Both the position numbers and the translations under genes were made by a program. 64,000 nucleotides of DNA. Source: Aquimonas sp002352135. GTDB lineage: Bacteria; Pseudomonadota; Gammaproteobacteria; Xanthomonadales; Xanthomonadaceae. The stretch lies in the NCBI GenBank assembly GCA_035440755.1, contig DAORND010000002.1, positions 1 to 64,000 on the forward strand, given 5' to 3'. The notes under the pieces were generated by a model, which was given only the letters and a program-made list of their open reading frames with translations, made no database searches and had not been told where the DNA came from. Every line of letters starts with the position of its first letter. Position 1 is the first letter of the stretch. Positions 24,381-33,945 of this stretch are shown in pieces.

Positions 24381-27215
24381 GTGAGCAATCTGATTCAGCA
24401 ATTTACGCAGTCTTCGCACATTGCGGGTGGCAATGCGGCGTTCGTGGAAGAACTCTACGAGTCTTGGCTGGCAAACCCGGCCTCGGTTGAACCCGTCTGG
24501 CAGAACTACTTTCAATCCCTGAAAGGTCGCGAAGCGGGCGATGTCCCGCATTCTGCGGTGATGACACAAATCGTCGCGGCGGCAAAACACGCGGGCCGCG
24601 GTCCGATCATCAGCGCAGTAGATGGTGATTCGCAGAAGCAGGCCGCCGTTCTGAAGATGGTGACCGCGTATCGGTCTCGCGGCCACCTGCAGGCCAAGCT
24701 CGACCCACTCGGCTTGGCACCACTGCAGCCGGCGCCGGATCTCGACCTGCCTTTCCATGGTTTGAGTCCCGCCGATCTCGGCACAGAGTTCAACACCAAC
24801 ATGCCGACCGGCCCGAAGCGTCTAACGCTGAAGGCGCTGATGGCGCATCTGCAGGCGACCTACTGCAGCTCGATTGGCGCCGAGTTCATGCATATTGCCG
24901 AAGCTGATCAGCGACGCTGGATGTATGAGCGACTGGAAGCTGTCGGGGATAACTATCCGCACAAGGACCACGAACGCAAGCGTATCCTGGAAAAGCTCAC
25001 AGCTGGCGAAGGTCTCGAACGCTACCTGCACACCAAGTACGTTGGACAGAAGCGCTTCTCGCTGGAAGGCGGTGAGAGCCTGATTCCGTTGATGGATACA
25101 CTCGTGTACCGCGCTGCAGACCAGAATGTGAAGGAAATGGTCATCGGCATGGCGCACCGTGGCCGACTCAATGTCCTGATCAATACCTTGGGCAAGCCGC
25201 CGCACCAGTTGTTCGCCGAGTTCGAGGGCAAGCATGAAGGTCCGGTCGATGCGACACGTTCGGGTGACGTCAAGTACCACATGGGTTACAGCTCGGACGT
25301 CAAGACAGCCAAGGGCTCGATCCATCTGACGCTCGGGTTCAATCCCTCGCACCTGGAAATCATCGACCCGGTGATTGCGGGATCGGTTCGAGCACGTCAA
25401 ACCCGTCGCGGTGACGAGACACGTGACAGTGTTGTTCCTGTATTGATCCACGGCGATGCCGCATTTGCCGGCCAGGGTGTGGTCATGGAACTGCTGCAGA
25501 TGTCTCAGGCACGTGGCTTTGCGGTCGGCGGCACCGTCCATGTCGTGATCAACAACCAGGTGGGATTCACCACCCACCGCGTCGACGACGCACGTTCGAC
25601 CCTCTATTGCACCGACGTCGCCAAGATGGTTGGCGCGCCCATTTTGCACGTCAACGGCGATGATCCCGATGCAGTGGTGTTCTGCGCGCAACTCGCGTTC
25701 GATTTCCGTCAGCGTTTCAACAAGGACGTGGTCCTCGATCTGATCTGCTATCGCCGCCACGGCCACAATGAAGCTGACGAGCCCGCCGCCACCCAGCCCC
25801 TGATGTACCAAAATATCCGTGCACGCAAAACGACTCGCGAAGTGTATGCCGAGTCACTGCAGTCAGATGGTCTGCTGAGTGCCGACGAAGGCAAGGCCAT
25901 GGTCGACAAGGTGCGCGCGCAGCTGGATCGAGGTGAGGGTCTGGTTGATCTCGCTGCGGGTGTGCAGGACAAGTTTGCGGTCGATTTCAGCGCCTATTTG
26001 AATGGCGAGCTGTCGGATCCGGCCGAAACCGGTGTGCTTCGCAAGTCGCTCGACGCCCTAGCGAAGCGCGTCAACACACTCGATTCGGGTCTCAAGCTGC
26101 ACCCGCGAGTTGCCAAGATCTATGAAGACCGTCTGAAAATGGCGGCTGGTGAAATCCCGATGGATTGGGGCTTTGCCGAGACGCTGGCCTATGCAACCTT
26201 GATCCAGGAAGGATTCAAGCTGCGATTGGTTGGACAGGATGCCAATCGTGGCACCTTCTTCCATCGCCATGCGGCCTTGCATGACCAAGCGACCGGTGAA
26301 AGCACGGTCCCGTTGCGGCAGCTCGCCAAGCGACCCGAAGACGTGACCATCATCGATTCGCTGCTCAGCGAAGAAGCGGTCATGGCGTATGAGTACGGTT
26401 ATGCCACTGCCGATCCAACCACGCTGGTGATCTGGGAAGGTCAGTTTGGCGACTTCGCTAATGGTGCGCAGGTCGTCATCGATCAATTCATCTCCTCGGG
26501 TGAAGCCAAATGGGGCCGCCTGTGTGGGCTTGCGCTGTTCCTTCCGCATGGCTACGAAGGCCAGGGACCGGAGCACAGCTCGGCGCGTCTCGAGCGCTTC
26601 CTGCAGCTATGCGCCCTGAACAACATGCAGGTTTGCGTGCCCACGACGCCTGCGCAGATGTTCCACATGATCCGGCGGCAGATGAAGCGACGCGCACGCA
26701 AACCCTTGATCGTGATGACACCCAAGTCGATGCTGCGTCACAAGCTGTCGGTGTCAAATCTGGACGCGCTTGCTTCGGGTGGTTTTCAGAACATCATTCC
26801 TGACCATCTGGCCAAGGACCCGAAGAAGGTCAAGCGGGTCGTGCTCTGCTCCGGCAAGGTGTACTACGACCTCCTTGAAGAGCACGAGCGTCGTGCAATC
26901 AAGGACGTGGCGATCGCGCGTGTTGAGCAGTTGTATCCGTTCCCGCGTGAATTGTTGATTTCTGAACTCAAGCGTTTCCCGAAAGCCAAGGATGTCGTCT
27001 GGTGTCAGGAAGAGCCGCAGAACCAAGGCGCCTGGTATCAGATCCAGCACCACCTGCGCTTCTGCTTGCAGTCGGAGCAGGCCTTGCATTACGCGGGACG
27101 CTCGCGCAGTGCGGCACCCGCCTGCGGTCACCATGCCACTCACGCTAAAGAGCAGGCGTTGCTGGTCGAGAACGCGCTGGTCGCCAAGTTGAACGGTGAT
27201 GAGGCCGCTGAGTAA
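24381..27215 (+). CDS. sucA: 2-oxoglutarate dehydrogenase E1 component
   Basis: 944 residues with a GTG start at 24381; no clear Shine-Dalgarno sequence precedes it, but the N terminus (SNLIQQF..., YESWLANPASVEPVWQNYF) aligns with known E1 starts. E1 decarboxylates 2-oxoglutarate with thiamine diphosphate and passes the succinyl group to E2 lipoate. Visible landmarks are MAHRGRLNVLINTLGKP, IHGDAAFAGQGVVME and CYRRHGHNEADEP (ThDP/metal region) and LFLPHGYEGQGPEHSSARLE. First gene of sucA-sucB-lpdA. The 211 bases upstream hold a TATACT (24271-24276) that could be a -10 but lack a good -35. Confidence 0.97.
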   Translation: MSNLIQQFTQSSHIAGGNAAFVEELYESWLANPASVEPVWQNYFQSLKGREAGDVPHSAVMTQIVAAAKHAGRGPIISAVDGDSQKQAAVLKMVTAYRSRGHLQAKLDPLGLAPLQPAPDLDLPFHGLSPADLGTEFNTNMPTGPKRLTLKALMAHLQATYCSSIGAEFMHIAEADQRRWMYERLEAVGDNYPHKDHERKRILEKLTAGEGLERYLHTKYVGQKRFSLEGGESLIPLMDTLVYRAADQNVKEMVIGMAHRGRLNVLINTLGKPPHQLFAEFEGKHEGPVDATRSGDVKYHMGYSSDVKTAKGSIHLTLGFNPSHLEIIDPVIAGSVRARQTRRGDETRDSVVPVLIHGDAAFAGQGVVMELLQMSQARGFAVGGTVHVVINNQVGFTTHRVDDARSTLYCTDVAKMVGAPILHVNGDDPDAVVFCAQLAFDFRQRFNKDVVLDLICYRRHGHNEADEPAATQPLMYQNIRARKTTREVYAESLQSDGLLSADEGKAMVDKVRAQLDRGEGLVDLAAGVQDKFAVDFSAYLNGELSDPAETGVLRKSLDALAKRVNTLDSGLKLHPRVAKIYEDRLKMAAGEIPMDWGFAETLAYATLIQEGFKLRLVGQDANRGTFFHRHAALHDQATGESTVPLRQLAKRPEDVTIIDSLLSEEAVMAYEYGYATADPTTLVIWEGQFGDFANGAQVVIDQFISSGEAKWGRLCGLALFLPHGYEGQGPEHSSARLERFLQLCALNNMQVCVPTTPAQMFHMIRRQMKRRARKPLIVMTPKSMLRHKLSVSNLDALASGGFQNIIPDHLAKDPKKVKRVVLCSGKVYYDLLEEHERRAIKDVAIARVEQLYPFPRELLISELKRFPKAKDVVWCQEEPQNQGAWYQIQHHLRFCLQSEQALHYAGRSRSAAPACGHHATHAKEQALLVENALVAKLNGDEAAE

Positions 27216-27275
27216 GCCGTCTCGTCCCATTGTCACAGCAACGCTCAGCCCCCAAATACGTCGAAAGGAATTTCC

Positions 27276-28448
27276 ATGAGCATCGAAGTCAAAGTTCCCG
27301 TCCTGCCGGAATCCGTGTCGGATGCGGTGATTGCCAGCTGGCACAAGAAGGTGGGGGATGCGGTCAAGCGCGACGAGAACCTGCTTGATCTGGAAACCGA
27401 CAAGGTCGTACTTGAAGTGCCCTCGCCCACCGACGGTGTGCTCAAGGAGATCAAGTTCCAGGCTGGCGATACCGTGACCAGCCAGCAAATCGTTGCCGTG
27501 ATCGAAGCCGGTGCCGTGGCACCCGTTGCCGCAGAGACACCGAAAGCGGCGGCGGAAGCGCCCAACGTAACGCCTGCGCCGAGCAGCGCCGCCAAAGCCG
27601 ACACCAGCGAGTTGTCGCCTGCTGGCAGGCGCGTTGCCGAGCAACACGGCGTCAATCCGGCTGAGGTCGCCGGTACAGGCCGCGGCGGTCGGGTGACCAA
27701 GGAAGATCTGGTCAACCACATCAATACCCCGCTGGTGGCGGGTGGTGCGCGTCCGGAACAGCGCGTTCCGATGACGCGCATCCGTGCACGCATTGCCGAG
27801 CGCCTGATGCAGTCGAAGAACTCCATCGCGATGTTGACCTCGTTCAACGAAGTCAACCTTGCCGAAGTGATGAAGATGCGCAAGGCCATGGGCGAGTCGT
27901 TCGAGAAGACCCACGGCATCAAGTTGGGCTTCATGAGTTTCTTCGCCAAAGCGGTCGCGAACGCGCTGCAGCGTCATCCGATCATCAACGCATCGGTTGA
28001 TGGCAACGACATCATCTATCACGGCTATGCCGACCTGTCGATTGCGGTCTCCACCGACAAGGGCTTGGTCACACCGGTGGTTCGCAACGCCGAATCCATG
28101 TCGTTCGCGGATATCGAAAGGGCCATCGCTGACTACGCCAAGAAAGCGCGTGACGGCAAGTTGGGTCTTGATGATCTGCAGGGCGGCACCTTCACCATTA
28201 CCAATGGCGGCACCTTCGGTTCGCTGATGTCGACGCCGATCGTCAACCCGCCGCAGTCCGCCATTCTTGGTATGCACACGATCAAGGAGCGACCGATTGC
28301 CGAGAACGGTCAGGTCGTGATTGCGCCGATGATGTACATCGCGATCAGTTACGACCACCGCATCATCGATGGCAAGGACGCGGTTCTGTTCCTGGTCGAC
28401 ATCAAGAACCAGCTCGAGAACCCGCATCGAATGTTGCTGGGTCTGTAA
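27276..28448 (+). CDS. sucB: Dihydrolipoyllysine succinyltransferase (2-oxoglutarate dehydrogenase E2)
   Basis: 390 residues. An N-terminal lipoyl domain (lipoyl Lys in LETDKVVLEVPSP, near residue 43) is followed by an Ala/Pro linker, a peripheral subunit-binding domain (SPAGRRVAEQHGVNPAEVAG) and the catalytic domain, ending with SYDHRIIDGKDAVLFL, which includes the active-site His and Asp. It forms the 24-mer core of the complex. RBS AAAGGAA lies before the ATG; the gene is 60 bases after sucA and 12 before lpdA. Confidence 0.98.
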   Translation: MSIEVKVPVLPESVSDAVIASWHKKVGDAVKRDENLLDLETDKVVLEVPSPTDGVLKEIKFQAGDTVTSQQIVAVIEAGAVAPVAAETPKAAAEAPNVTPAPSSAAKADTSELSPAGRRVAEQHGVNPAEVAGTGRGGRVTKEDLVNHINTPLVAGGARPEQRVPMTRIRARIAERLMQSKNSIAMLTSFNEVNLAEVMKMRKAMGESFEKTHGIKLGFMSFFAKAVANALQRHPIINASVDGNDIIYHGYADLSIAVSTDKGLVTPVVRNAESMSFADIERAIADYAKKARDGKLGLDDLQGGTFTITNGGTFGSLMSTPIVNPPQSAILGMHTIKERPIAENGQVVIAPMMYIAISYDHRIIDGKDAVLFLVDIKNQLENPHRMLLGL

Positions 28449-28460
28449 GGAGTGACAGCG

Positions 28461-29894
28461 ATGAGCGACGTGCAACAGTTCGACGTAGTGGTAATCGGCG
28501 GCGGCCCCGGCGGGTACGTTGCGGCGATTCGGGCGGCGCAGCTCGGAATGAGCGTGGCCTGCGTTGACGCCACCAAGGGTAAGGCAGACGGCAAGCTGGC
28601 CTTGGGTGGCACCTGCCTCAACGTGGGCTGCATTCCATCGAAGGCGTTGCTGGATTCCTCGCGTCAGTTCCACAACCTGACGCACATGTTTGCTGACCAC
28701 GGTATCAGCGCTGACAACGCGAAAATCGATGTCAAGGCGATGGTTGGGCGCAAGGACAAGATCGTCAAGCAGTTCAACGGCGGCGTATCCGCGTTGTTCA
28801 AGGCCAACAAGGTCACCGCTTTTCACGGGCTCGGCACACTGCGCGCGAACAAGCGTGTCAGTGTCAAAGCGCATGACGGCAAGGATGTCGAACTGCAGGC
28901 CAAGCACGTCATTCTGGCCTCCGGCTCAAGCTCGATTGAGCTGCCGTTCGCGAAGTTCGATGGTCAGCATATTGTCGACAATGTAGGCGCGCTGGATTTT
29001 GATTCCGTTCCCAAGCGACTGGGCGTGATCGGCGCTGGCGTGATTGGCTTGGAGATGGGCTCGGTGTGGAAGCGACTGGGCGCCGAAGTCACGATCATTG
29101 AGGCAATGCCCGAATTCCTTGCTGCCGCCGACGGCGACATCAGCAAGACCGCTGCTCGCGAGTTCAAGAAGCAAGGCTTGGACATTCGGCTGGGTGCCAA
29201 ACTGCAATCTGCTGAGGTCAAAAAAGGTGAAGTACACCTGACCTATGCCGATGCCAAGGGTGAACAATCCCTAGTCGTCGACAAGCTACTCGTCGCCGTG
29301 GGGCGGCGTGCCAACACGGCTGGCCTGCTTGCTGAAGACGCAGGCGTGAGTTTGACGGATCGTGGCTTGATCGAAGTGGATGGCCACTGTCATACCGGCG
29401 TGGACGGCGTGTGGGCAATCGGCGATTGCGTGCGTGGACCGATGTTGGCGCACAAGGCCAGTGAAGAAGGGATCGCCGTGGCGGAGCGAATCGCAGGATT
29501 GCCTGGACATGTCGACTTCAACACGGTGCCCTGGGTCATCTACACCGAACCGGAGATCGCTTGGGTTGGGCAGACGGAGCAGCAAGTCAAAGCGGCTGGC
29601 ATTCCCTTCAAGGTTGGCACGTTCCCGTTTGCCGCCATCGGTCGCGCGGTGGCAATGAATGAGACCGCTGGTCTGGTCAAGGTTATTGCGCATGCTGAAA
29701 CTGACCGCATTCTGGGCATGCACCTGTGTGGCCCCAATGTGTCGGAGCTGGTTCACGAGGGCGTGGTCGCGATGGAGTTCAAGGGATCAGCCGAAGATCT
29801 GGCGCGCATCTGCCATGCGCATCCCACCCTGTCCGAGGCTGTCCACGAGGCGGCGCTCGCTGTCGACAAACGCGCCATTCACAAAACCAACTGA
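28461..29894 (+). CDS. lpdA: Dihydrolipoyl dehydrogenase (E3)
   Basis: 477 residues from the ATG at 28461, with AAGGAG immediately upstream (the in-frame GTG nine bases earlier lies in the ribosome-binding site). It reoxidises dihydrolipoamide with NAD+. FAD-binding GGGPGGYVAAIRA, the redox disulfide in GGTCLNVGCIPSK, NAD-binding GAGVIGLEMGSV, the second FAD motif GVWAIGDC and the C-terminal HAHPTLSE with the catalytic His are present. Last gene of the sucAB-lpd operon, followed by a strong terminator. It may also serve other lipoate-dependent complexes. Confidence 0.97.
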   Translation: MSDVQQFDVVVIGGGPGGYVAAIRAAQLGMSVACVDATKGKADGKLALGGTCLNVGCIPSKALLDSSRQFHNLTHMFADHGISADNAKIDVKAMVGRKDKIVKQFNGGVSALFKANKVTAFHGLGTLRANKRVSVKAHDGKDVELQAKHVILASGSSSIELPFAKFDGQHIVDNVGALDFDSVPKRLGVIGAGVIGLEMGSVWKRLGAEVTIIEAMPEFLAAADGDISKTAAREFKKQGLDIRLGAKLQSAEVKKGEVHLTYADAKGEQSLVVDKLLVAVGRRANTAGLLAEDAGVSLTDRGLIEVDGHCHTGVDGVWAIGDCVRGPMLAHKASEEGIAVAERIAGLPGHVDFNTVPWVIYTEPEIAWVGQTEQQVKAAGIPFKVGTFPFAAIGRAVAMNETAGLVKVIAHAETDRILGMHLCGPNVSELVHEGVVAMEFKGSAEDLARICHAHPTLSEAVHEAALAVDKRAIHKTN

Positions 29895-29906
29895 GTAGGC
29901 ATCATC

Positions 29907-29953
29907 AAGGCTACCGGACACGCGAAACGCGTTCCGGTAGCCTTTGTTTTTCC
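29907..29953 (+). terminator. Rho-independent terminator after lpdA
   Basis: A 12-bp perfect stem (AAGGCTACCGGA with TCCGGTAGCCTT), extended by an inner CGCG-AAA-CGCG stem, is followed by TGTTTTTCC, starting 12 bases after the stop codon. Confidence 0.88.
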
Positions 29954-30075
29954 TCATGAGCACGATGTCTCAGCGAACCGGACACTAGACCTTCGCCCCG
30001 TGCGTGAGAGGCACGCTGGCGCGTGGCGTCGATCATGCTGATTATTGTTGCTGGCCAAACGTGGAGACGACATCC

Positions 30076-31074
30076 GTGAGTACCCCCGAGCAGTTTCGTG
30101 CCTTCCGTATCCATTCCGGCGCCGATTCGCATCGTGCAAGCATCGAATTCGTCGGCTTGCCACAACTGAGCGAGGGTGAGGTCGTCATCAAGACCGCCTA
30201 TTCCTCAATCAACTACAAGGATGCCCTGGCGGGTACCGGCAAGGGAAAAATCCTCCGTAGCTCGCCGCTGGTTGGTGGCATCGATGTTGCCGGGCATGTC
30301 GTGACCTCAACATCACCGGCGTTCCGCGAGGGTGATGCGGTGCTCTGCACTGGCTGCGGACTGTCCGAGACACGCGATGGTGGATACTCGGAGTTCGTTC
30401 GCCTCCCTGCGGCAGCCACCATAACGCTGCCTGAAGGGCTTGATTTGCGTGAGTCGATGATCCTTGGCACGGCCGGATTCACGGCGGCGCTCAGCCTCTA
30501 TCGGATGGAGCAGAACGGACAACATCCCGAGCAAGGTCCCATCGTGGTGACCGGCGCGACGGGCGGTGTCGGCATGCTGGCGATCAATCTGTTGGCAACT
30601 GCCGGTTACACAGCGCACGCCATCACCGGAAAGATGACGCACCTCGACTTTCTTACAGCGCTGGGCGCTAAACAGGTGATCTCACGGCAAGACTTGCATT
30701 GGGGCCAACGTCCACTGGAAAACGCGATCTGGGCAGGTGCCATCGACAGTGTCGGCAGTGACATGTTGGCAGGATTGACTCGGGTGATTCACCCCTACGG
30801 CAATATCGCAAGTTGCGGACTGGCTGCTGGGCCGGGTTTGCACACCACGGTTATGCCCTTCATCATCCGCGGCGTGTCGTTGCTCGGAGTGGCTTCTGCA
30901 GGTACCTCGCGGGCCATTCGCGAGATCATCTGGCAGCGGTTGGCCACCGACTGGAAGCCCAGCATGCTCGACGAGATATGTACGCGCACGGTCGGTATGG
31001 ATGATCTTCCGACAGAGTTCGACCGATTGGTGAATGGTGGCGGCTTCGGCAGAACCTTGGTCGAATTTGCCTGA
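30076..31074 (+). CDS. acuI: AcuI/YhdH-type NADPH-dependent acrylyl-CoA reductase family protein
   Basis: 332 residues from a GTG at 30076 with TGGAGA upstream (E. coli YhdH 324). A zinc-free medium-chain dehydrogenase/reductase. Its early region SSINYKDALAGTGKGKILR and PLVGGIDVAGHV, and the cofactor loop VTGATGGVGMLAINLL, are hallmarks of the AcuI/YhdH group, which reduces toxic acrylyl-CoA to propionyl-CoA with NADPH. It stands alone after the lpdA terminator. The substrate is by family; other 2-enoyl reductase roles are possible. Confidence 0.88.
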   Translation: MSTPEQFRAFRIHSGADSHRASIEFVGLPQLSEGEVVIKTAYSSINYKDALAGTGKGKILRSSPLVGGIDVAGHVVTSTSPAFREGDAVLCTGCGLSETRDGGYSEFVRLPAAATITLPEGLDLRESMILGTAGFTAALSLYRMEQNGQHPEQGPIVVTGATGGVGMLAINLLATAGYTAHAITGKMTHLDFLTALGAKQVISRQDLHWGQRPLENAIWAGAIDSVGSDMLAGLTRVIHPYGNIASCGLAAGPGLHTTVMPFIIRGVSLLGVASAGTSRAIREIIWQRLATDWKPSMLDEICTRTVGMDDLPTEFDRLVNGGGFGRTLVEFA

Positions 31075-31182
31075 ACCAGCACCGCCAATCGAGTCCGTGT
31101 GCGAAGTTGACGCAGCGCATGGATACCGCTCCAAGCTCAGGCTAGAATCCCCCGTCCGCAACACCCTTGAAGAGAACTCTCC

Positions 31183-31566
31183 ATGGCTCGCATCCTGATC
31201 GTCGATGACTCCCCTTCCCAACTCGCCGCGATGAAAAAGATCGTCGACAAGCTGGGCCATGAAGTCATCTCCGCCGAGGACGGCGCGCTTGGCGTGGAGG
31301 TGGCCAAGCGTGAGATGCCGGACTTGATCCTGATGGATGTAGTCATGCCCAATCTGAATGGTTTTCAGGCTACCCGCTCGATCTCGAAAGACGCCGCCAC
31401 GGCGCACATCCCCATCGTGCTGGTCACGACCAAGGATCAGGTTACTGACAAGGTTTGGGGCTTGCGCCAAGGGGCCAAAGCCTATCTCACCAAGCCGGTC
31501 AACGAGACGCAGTTGATTGAGCTGGTGAATGAGCTGCTTGCTGGGCGCACGCCGCCGGCGGGCTGA
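31183..31566 (+). CDS. pilH: PilH-type single-domain response regulator
   Basis: 127 residues, receiver domain only: acidic pair D8/D9, phosphorylation Asp52 in LMDVVMP, Thr in VTTKDQ and Lys in YLTKPV. The stretches NGFQATRSISKDA and KDQVTDKVWGLRQGAKAYL match PilH of the Pil-Chp twitching-motility system closely. PilH normally lies beside pilG, pilI and pilJ; here it stands alone between acuI and the convergent ispD (7 bases apart). Its kinase (ChpA/PilL) must be elsewhere. Confidence 0.85.
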   Translation: MARILIVDDSPSQLAAMKKIVDKLGHEVISAEDGALGVEVAKREMPDLILMDVVMPNLNGFQATRSISKDAATAHIPIVLVTTKDQVTDKVWGLRQGAKAYLTKPVNETQLIELVNELLAGRTPPAG

Positions 31567-31573
31567 GCGCGGG

Positions 31574-32281
31574 TCAATCGCTGTTTGCAGCCTGTTTCTG
31601 CAAGATGAATTCAATCATTGCCAAATCCGATGGCGTGGTGAGCTTGATGTTGTCCTCGCTGCTTTCGATCAGGCGGATTGGCAACGAATGACCTTCCATG
31701 GCAGAGGCTTCGTCAGTGATCTGACGACCTGCCACCCTGGCAGCGCGTAGGCACGAGAGCAGTTCACCACGCCGGAAGGCTTGCGGCGTAAATGCACGCC
31801 AGTACAGCCCGCGATCAACGGTCGATTGCGCGATCGTTCCCTGAGGGCCACTTTGTTTCAAGGTATCTCGGACCGGCGCGGCAAGGAGAGCCCCGGCAAT
31901 CCCCGGGGTATCCAGCGCGTCGAACAACCTGTCCAAGTCCTGGTGCCGCACACAGGGTCGTGCGGCATCATGGACAAGCACCCAATCCATCGTCTCGACG
32001 TCGTCTGGCAACGCCACCAAACCCGCTTCCACCGAAGCAGCGCGGTCTGCACCACCGATGCAATACAACACAGGCTTCGACTCAACGGTAACCGCCAGAT
32101 CGCGCCACAAGAAGTCATCAGCTGCAACAGCGACAACGACGCCGTCGATTCGGGGATGGGTCAACAGGCGCCGCAGCGTGTGTTCAAGAACGCTTGCGCC
32201 GAGAACGCCCAAATACTGTTTGGGTACGTCCGCCTGCATGCGCGACCCGATACCGCCCGCGGGCACAACCACCCAGTTCAT
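31574..32281 (-). CDS. ispD: 2-C-methyl-D-erythritol 4-phosphate cytidylyltransferase
   Basis: 235 residues. It couples MEP to CTP in the non-mevalonate isoprenoid pathway. The nucleotide-binding start VVPAGGIGSRMQADVPKQYL, the VHDAARPCV motif and the C-terminal DEASAMEG/EDNIKLTTPSD stretches identify it. The ATG overlaps the ftsB stop by 4 bases. No fused ispF domain is present and ispF does not follow, since the next gene is the convergent pilH. It is the last gene of pyrG-kdsA-eno-ftsB-ispD. Confidence 0.96.
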   Translation of the reverse strand: MNWVVVPAGGIGSRMQADVPKQYLGVLGASVLEHTLRRLLTHPRIDGVVVAVAADDFLWRDLAVTVESKPVLYCIGGADRAASVEAGLVALPDDVETMDWVLVHDAARPCVRHQDLDRLFDALDTPGIAGALLAAPVRDTLKQSGPQGTIAQSTVDRGLYWRAFTPQAFRRGELLSCLRAARVAGRQITDEASAMEGHSLPIRLIESSEDNIKLTTPSDLAMIEFILQKQAANSD

Positions 32282-32598
32282 TGATTGGCATCCCTCGCAT
32301 CCACATCAGGGTTGTCATCCGGGGGTGTTTCGACGATGCGATAGAACACTTCCCCCGGCTTGATCATCCCCAGCTCAGCGCGTGCGCGCTCCTCAATGGC
32401 GGCCTCGCCGGCACGTAGATCCTCAACCTCTGCAGACAGCGCCTCATTTCGCACTTGTAGCGCAGCATTTTCCTTGCGCTGCTTTTCGACGGTGACTCGC
32501 AATGCCTCGACTTCTTGGCGCCCCCCCTCGCCTTCCCACAGGCGCCATTGCAGGGCGAGCAGCAGGACCAACAAGGCGAGGGCAAGCAGTCGAGCCAA
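32278..32598 (-). CDS. ftsB: Cell division protein FtsB
   Basis: 106 residues. One N-terminal membrane span (about 4-20) is followed by a coiled coil (about 28-70) and a short periplasmic tail, the standard FtsB layout. It forms the FtsQLB divisome complex that signals FtsWI. ELGMIKPGEVFYRIV is the conserved region just after the coiled coil. Position between eno and ispD is the usual one in gammaproteobacteria. The tail after residue 90 is rich in Asp and Pro. Confidence 0.93.
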   Translation of the reverse strand: MARLLALALLVLLLALQWRLWEGEGGRQEVEALRVTVEKQRKENAALQVRNEALSAEVEDLRAGEAAIEERARAELGMIKPGEVFYRIVETPPDDNPDVDARDANQ

Positions 32599-32622
32599 AA
32601 TGAACTCCGTGTGCGCGGACGA

Positions 32623-33915
32623 TCAGCGGAAATGCTTCAACTGCGGAAATGCCTGACGTCCGGCGTAGCGCGCTTTTGTACCCAATGCCTCTTCGATGCG
32701 AAGCAACTGGTTGTACTTGGCAACGCGATCCGAACGGCACAGCGATCCGGTCTTGATCTGCGTGGAGGCAGCAGCCACCGCGATATCGGCGATGGTGGTG
32801 TCTTCCGTCTCACCCGAACGGTGCGATACCACCGATGCATAGTTCGCCGCTTCGGCCATGGCAATGGCCTCAAGGGTTTCGGACAGCGTGCCAATCTGGT
32901 TGACCTTGATCAGGATCGCATTGGCGATGCCCTTCTGTATTCCTTCGCGGAAAATCCTCGGATTGGTGACGAACAGGTCATCGCCCACCAACTGAACATG
33001 TTCGTACATACGTGTGGTCAACGCCTTCCAGCCGTCCCAATCGTCCTCGGCCATGCCGTCTTCGATGGTGATGATCGGGTAGCGGCGACTCCAGTCGGTC
33101 AAGAAATCGGCGAACTGTTCTGACGACAGGCGTTGTCCTTCGCCAGTCAGGTTGTACTTGCCGTTCTCGTAGAACTCGGAGGCGGCGCAATCCAGACCGA
33201 GATAAATGTCTTCACCCGCCCGATAACCTGACTTGCCAATGGCCTCCAGAATGACCTCGACGGCCTCTTCGTTGGAGCGCAGGTCAGGCGCGAAACCGCC
33301 CTCGTCGCCCACAGCCGTCGACAAACCGCGAGCCTTCAACACGGACTTCAGGGCATGAAAGATCTCCGTGCCCGCGCGCAGTGCATCGGAGAATCGCTCG
33401 AAGCCGACCGGCAGAACCATGAACTCCTGCATGTCGACATTGTTGTCGGCATGCGCACCGCCATTGATGATGTTCATCATCGGCACCGGCAACACCGCTT
33501 CGCGCGTCCCCAGCAGATGCCTCCAAAGCGGCATGCCCTTGGCCGCCGCCTGCGCGTGCGCATTGGCAAGCGAAACACCCAACAGGGCGTTTGCACCAAG
33601 TCGACTCTTGGTGTCGGTGCCATCCAGTTCGATCAAGCGCGCATCCAGACCAGCCTGATCGCTGCCGTCGAAGCCTTGCAACAGGTCGGCAATCGGGCCA
33701 TTGACATTGGCAACCGCTCTCGTCACCCCTTTGCCCAGATAACGCGTCTTGTCACCATCGCGCAGCTCCACTGCCTCGCGAGTGCCAGTCGACGCGCCCG
33801 AAGGCACGGCTGCGCGACCGATCTGACCGGTGTGCAGAGTCACCTCGGCTTCGAGTGTGGGATTACCGCGGGAATCAAGAATTTCGCGGGCATGGATCGT
33901 GCGGATTGTGCTCAT
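32623..33915 (-). CDS. eno: Enolase
   Basis: 430 residues. It interconverts 2-phosphoglycerate and phosphoenolpyruvate, and in many proteobacteria also anchors the RNA degradosome. GASTGTREAVELRD is the mobile active-site loop, and LIKVNQIGTLSET and VVSHRSGETEDTTIADIAVA carry catalytic Lys and substrate-binding residues; NPRIF and ITIEDG contribute the Mg ligands. Complete and full length. It lies 24 bases upstream of ftsB. Confidence 0.98.
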   Translation of the reverse strand: MSTIRTIHAREILDSRGNPTLEAEVTLHTGQIGRAAVPSGASTGTREAVELRDGDKTRYLGKGVTRAVANVNGPIADLLQGFDGSDQAGLDARLIELDGTDTKSRLGANALLGVSLANAHAQAAAKGMPLWRHLLGTREAVLPVPMMNIINGGAHADNNVDMQEFMVLPVGFERFSDALRAGTEIFHALKSVLKARGLSTAVGDEGGFAPDLRSNEEAVEVILEAIGKSGYRAGEDIYLGLDCAASEFYENGKYNLTGEGQRLSSEQFADFLTDWSRRYPIITIEDGMAEDDWDGWKALTTRMYEHVQLVGDDLFVTNPRIFREGIQKGIANAILIKVNQIGTLSETLEAIAMAEAANYASVVSHRSGETEDTTIADIAVAAASTQIKTGSLCRSDRVAKYNQLLRIEEALGTKARYAGRQAFPQLKHFR

Positions 33916-33945
33916 GACGGTCTCGTCTGTTCGGCTGTGTAGGGA

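Noticed and set aside
26754..28907. 717-codon minus-strand open frame antisense to sucA, sucB and lpdA
   Set aside because: The plus strand has three unmistakable TCA genes here; the antisense product is His/Arg-rich with no recognisable motif, as expected from the reverse frame of GC-rich genes.
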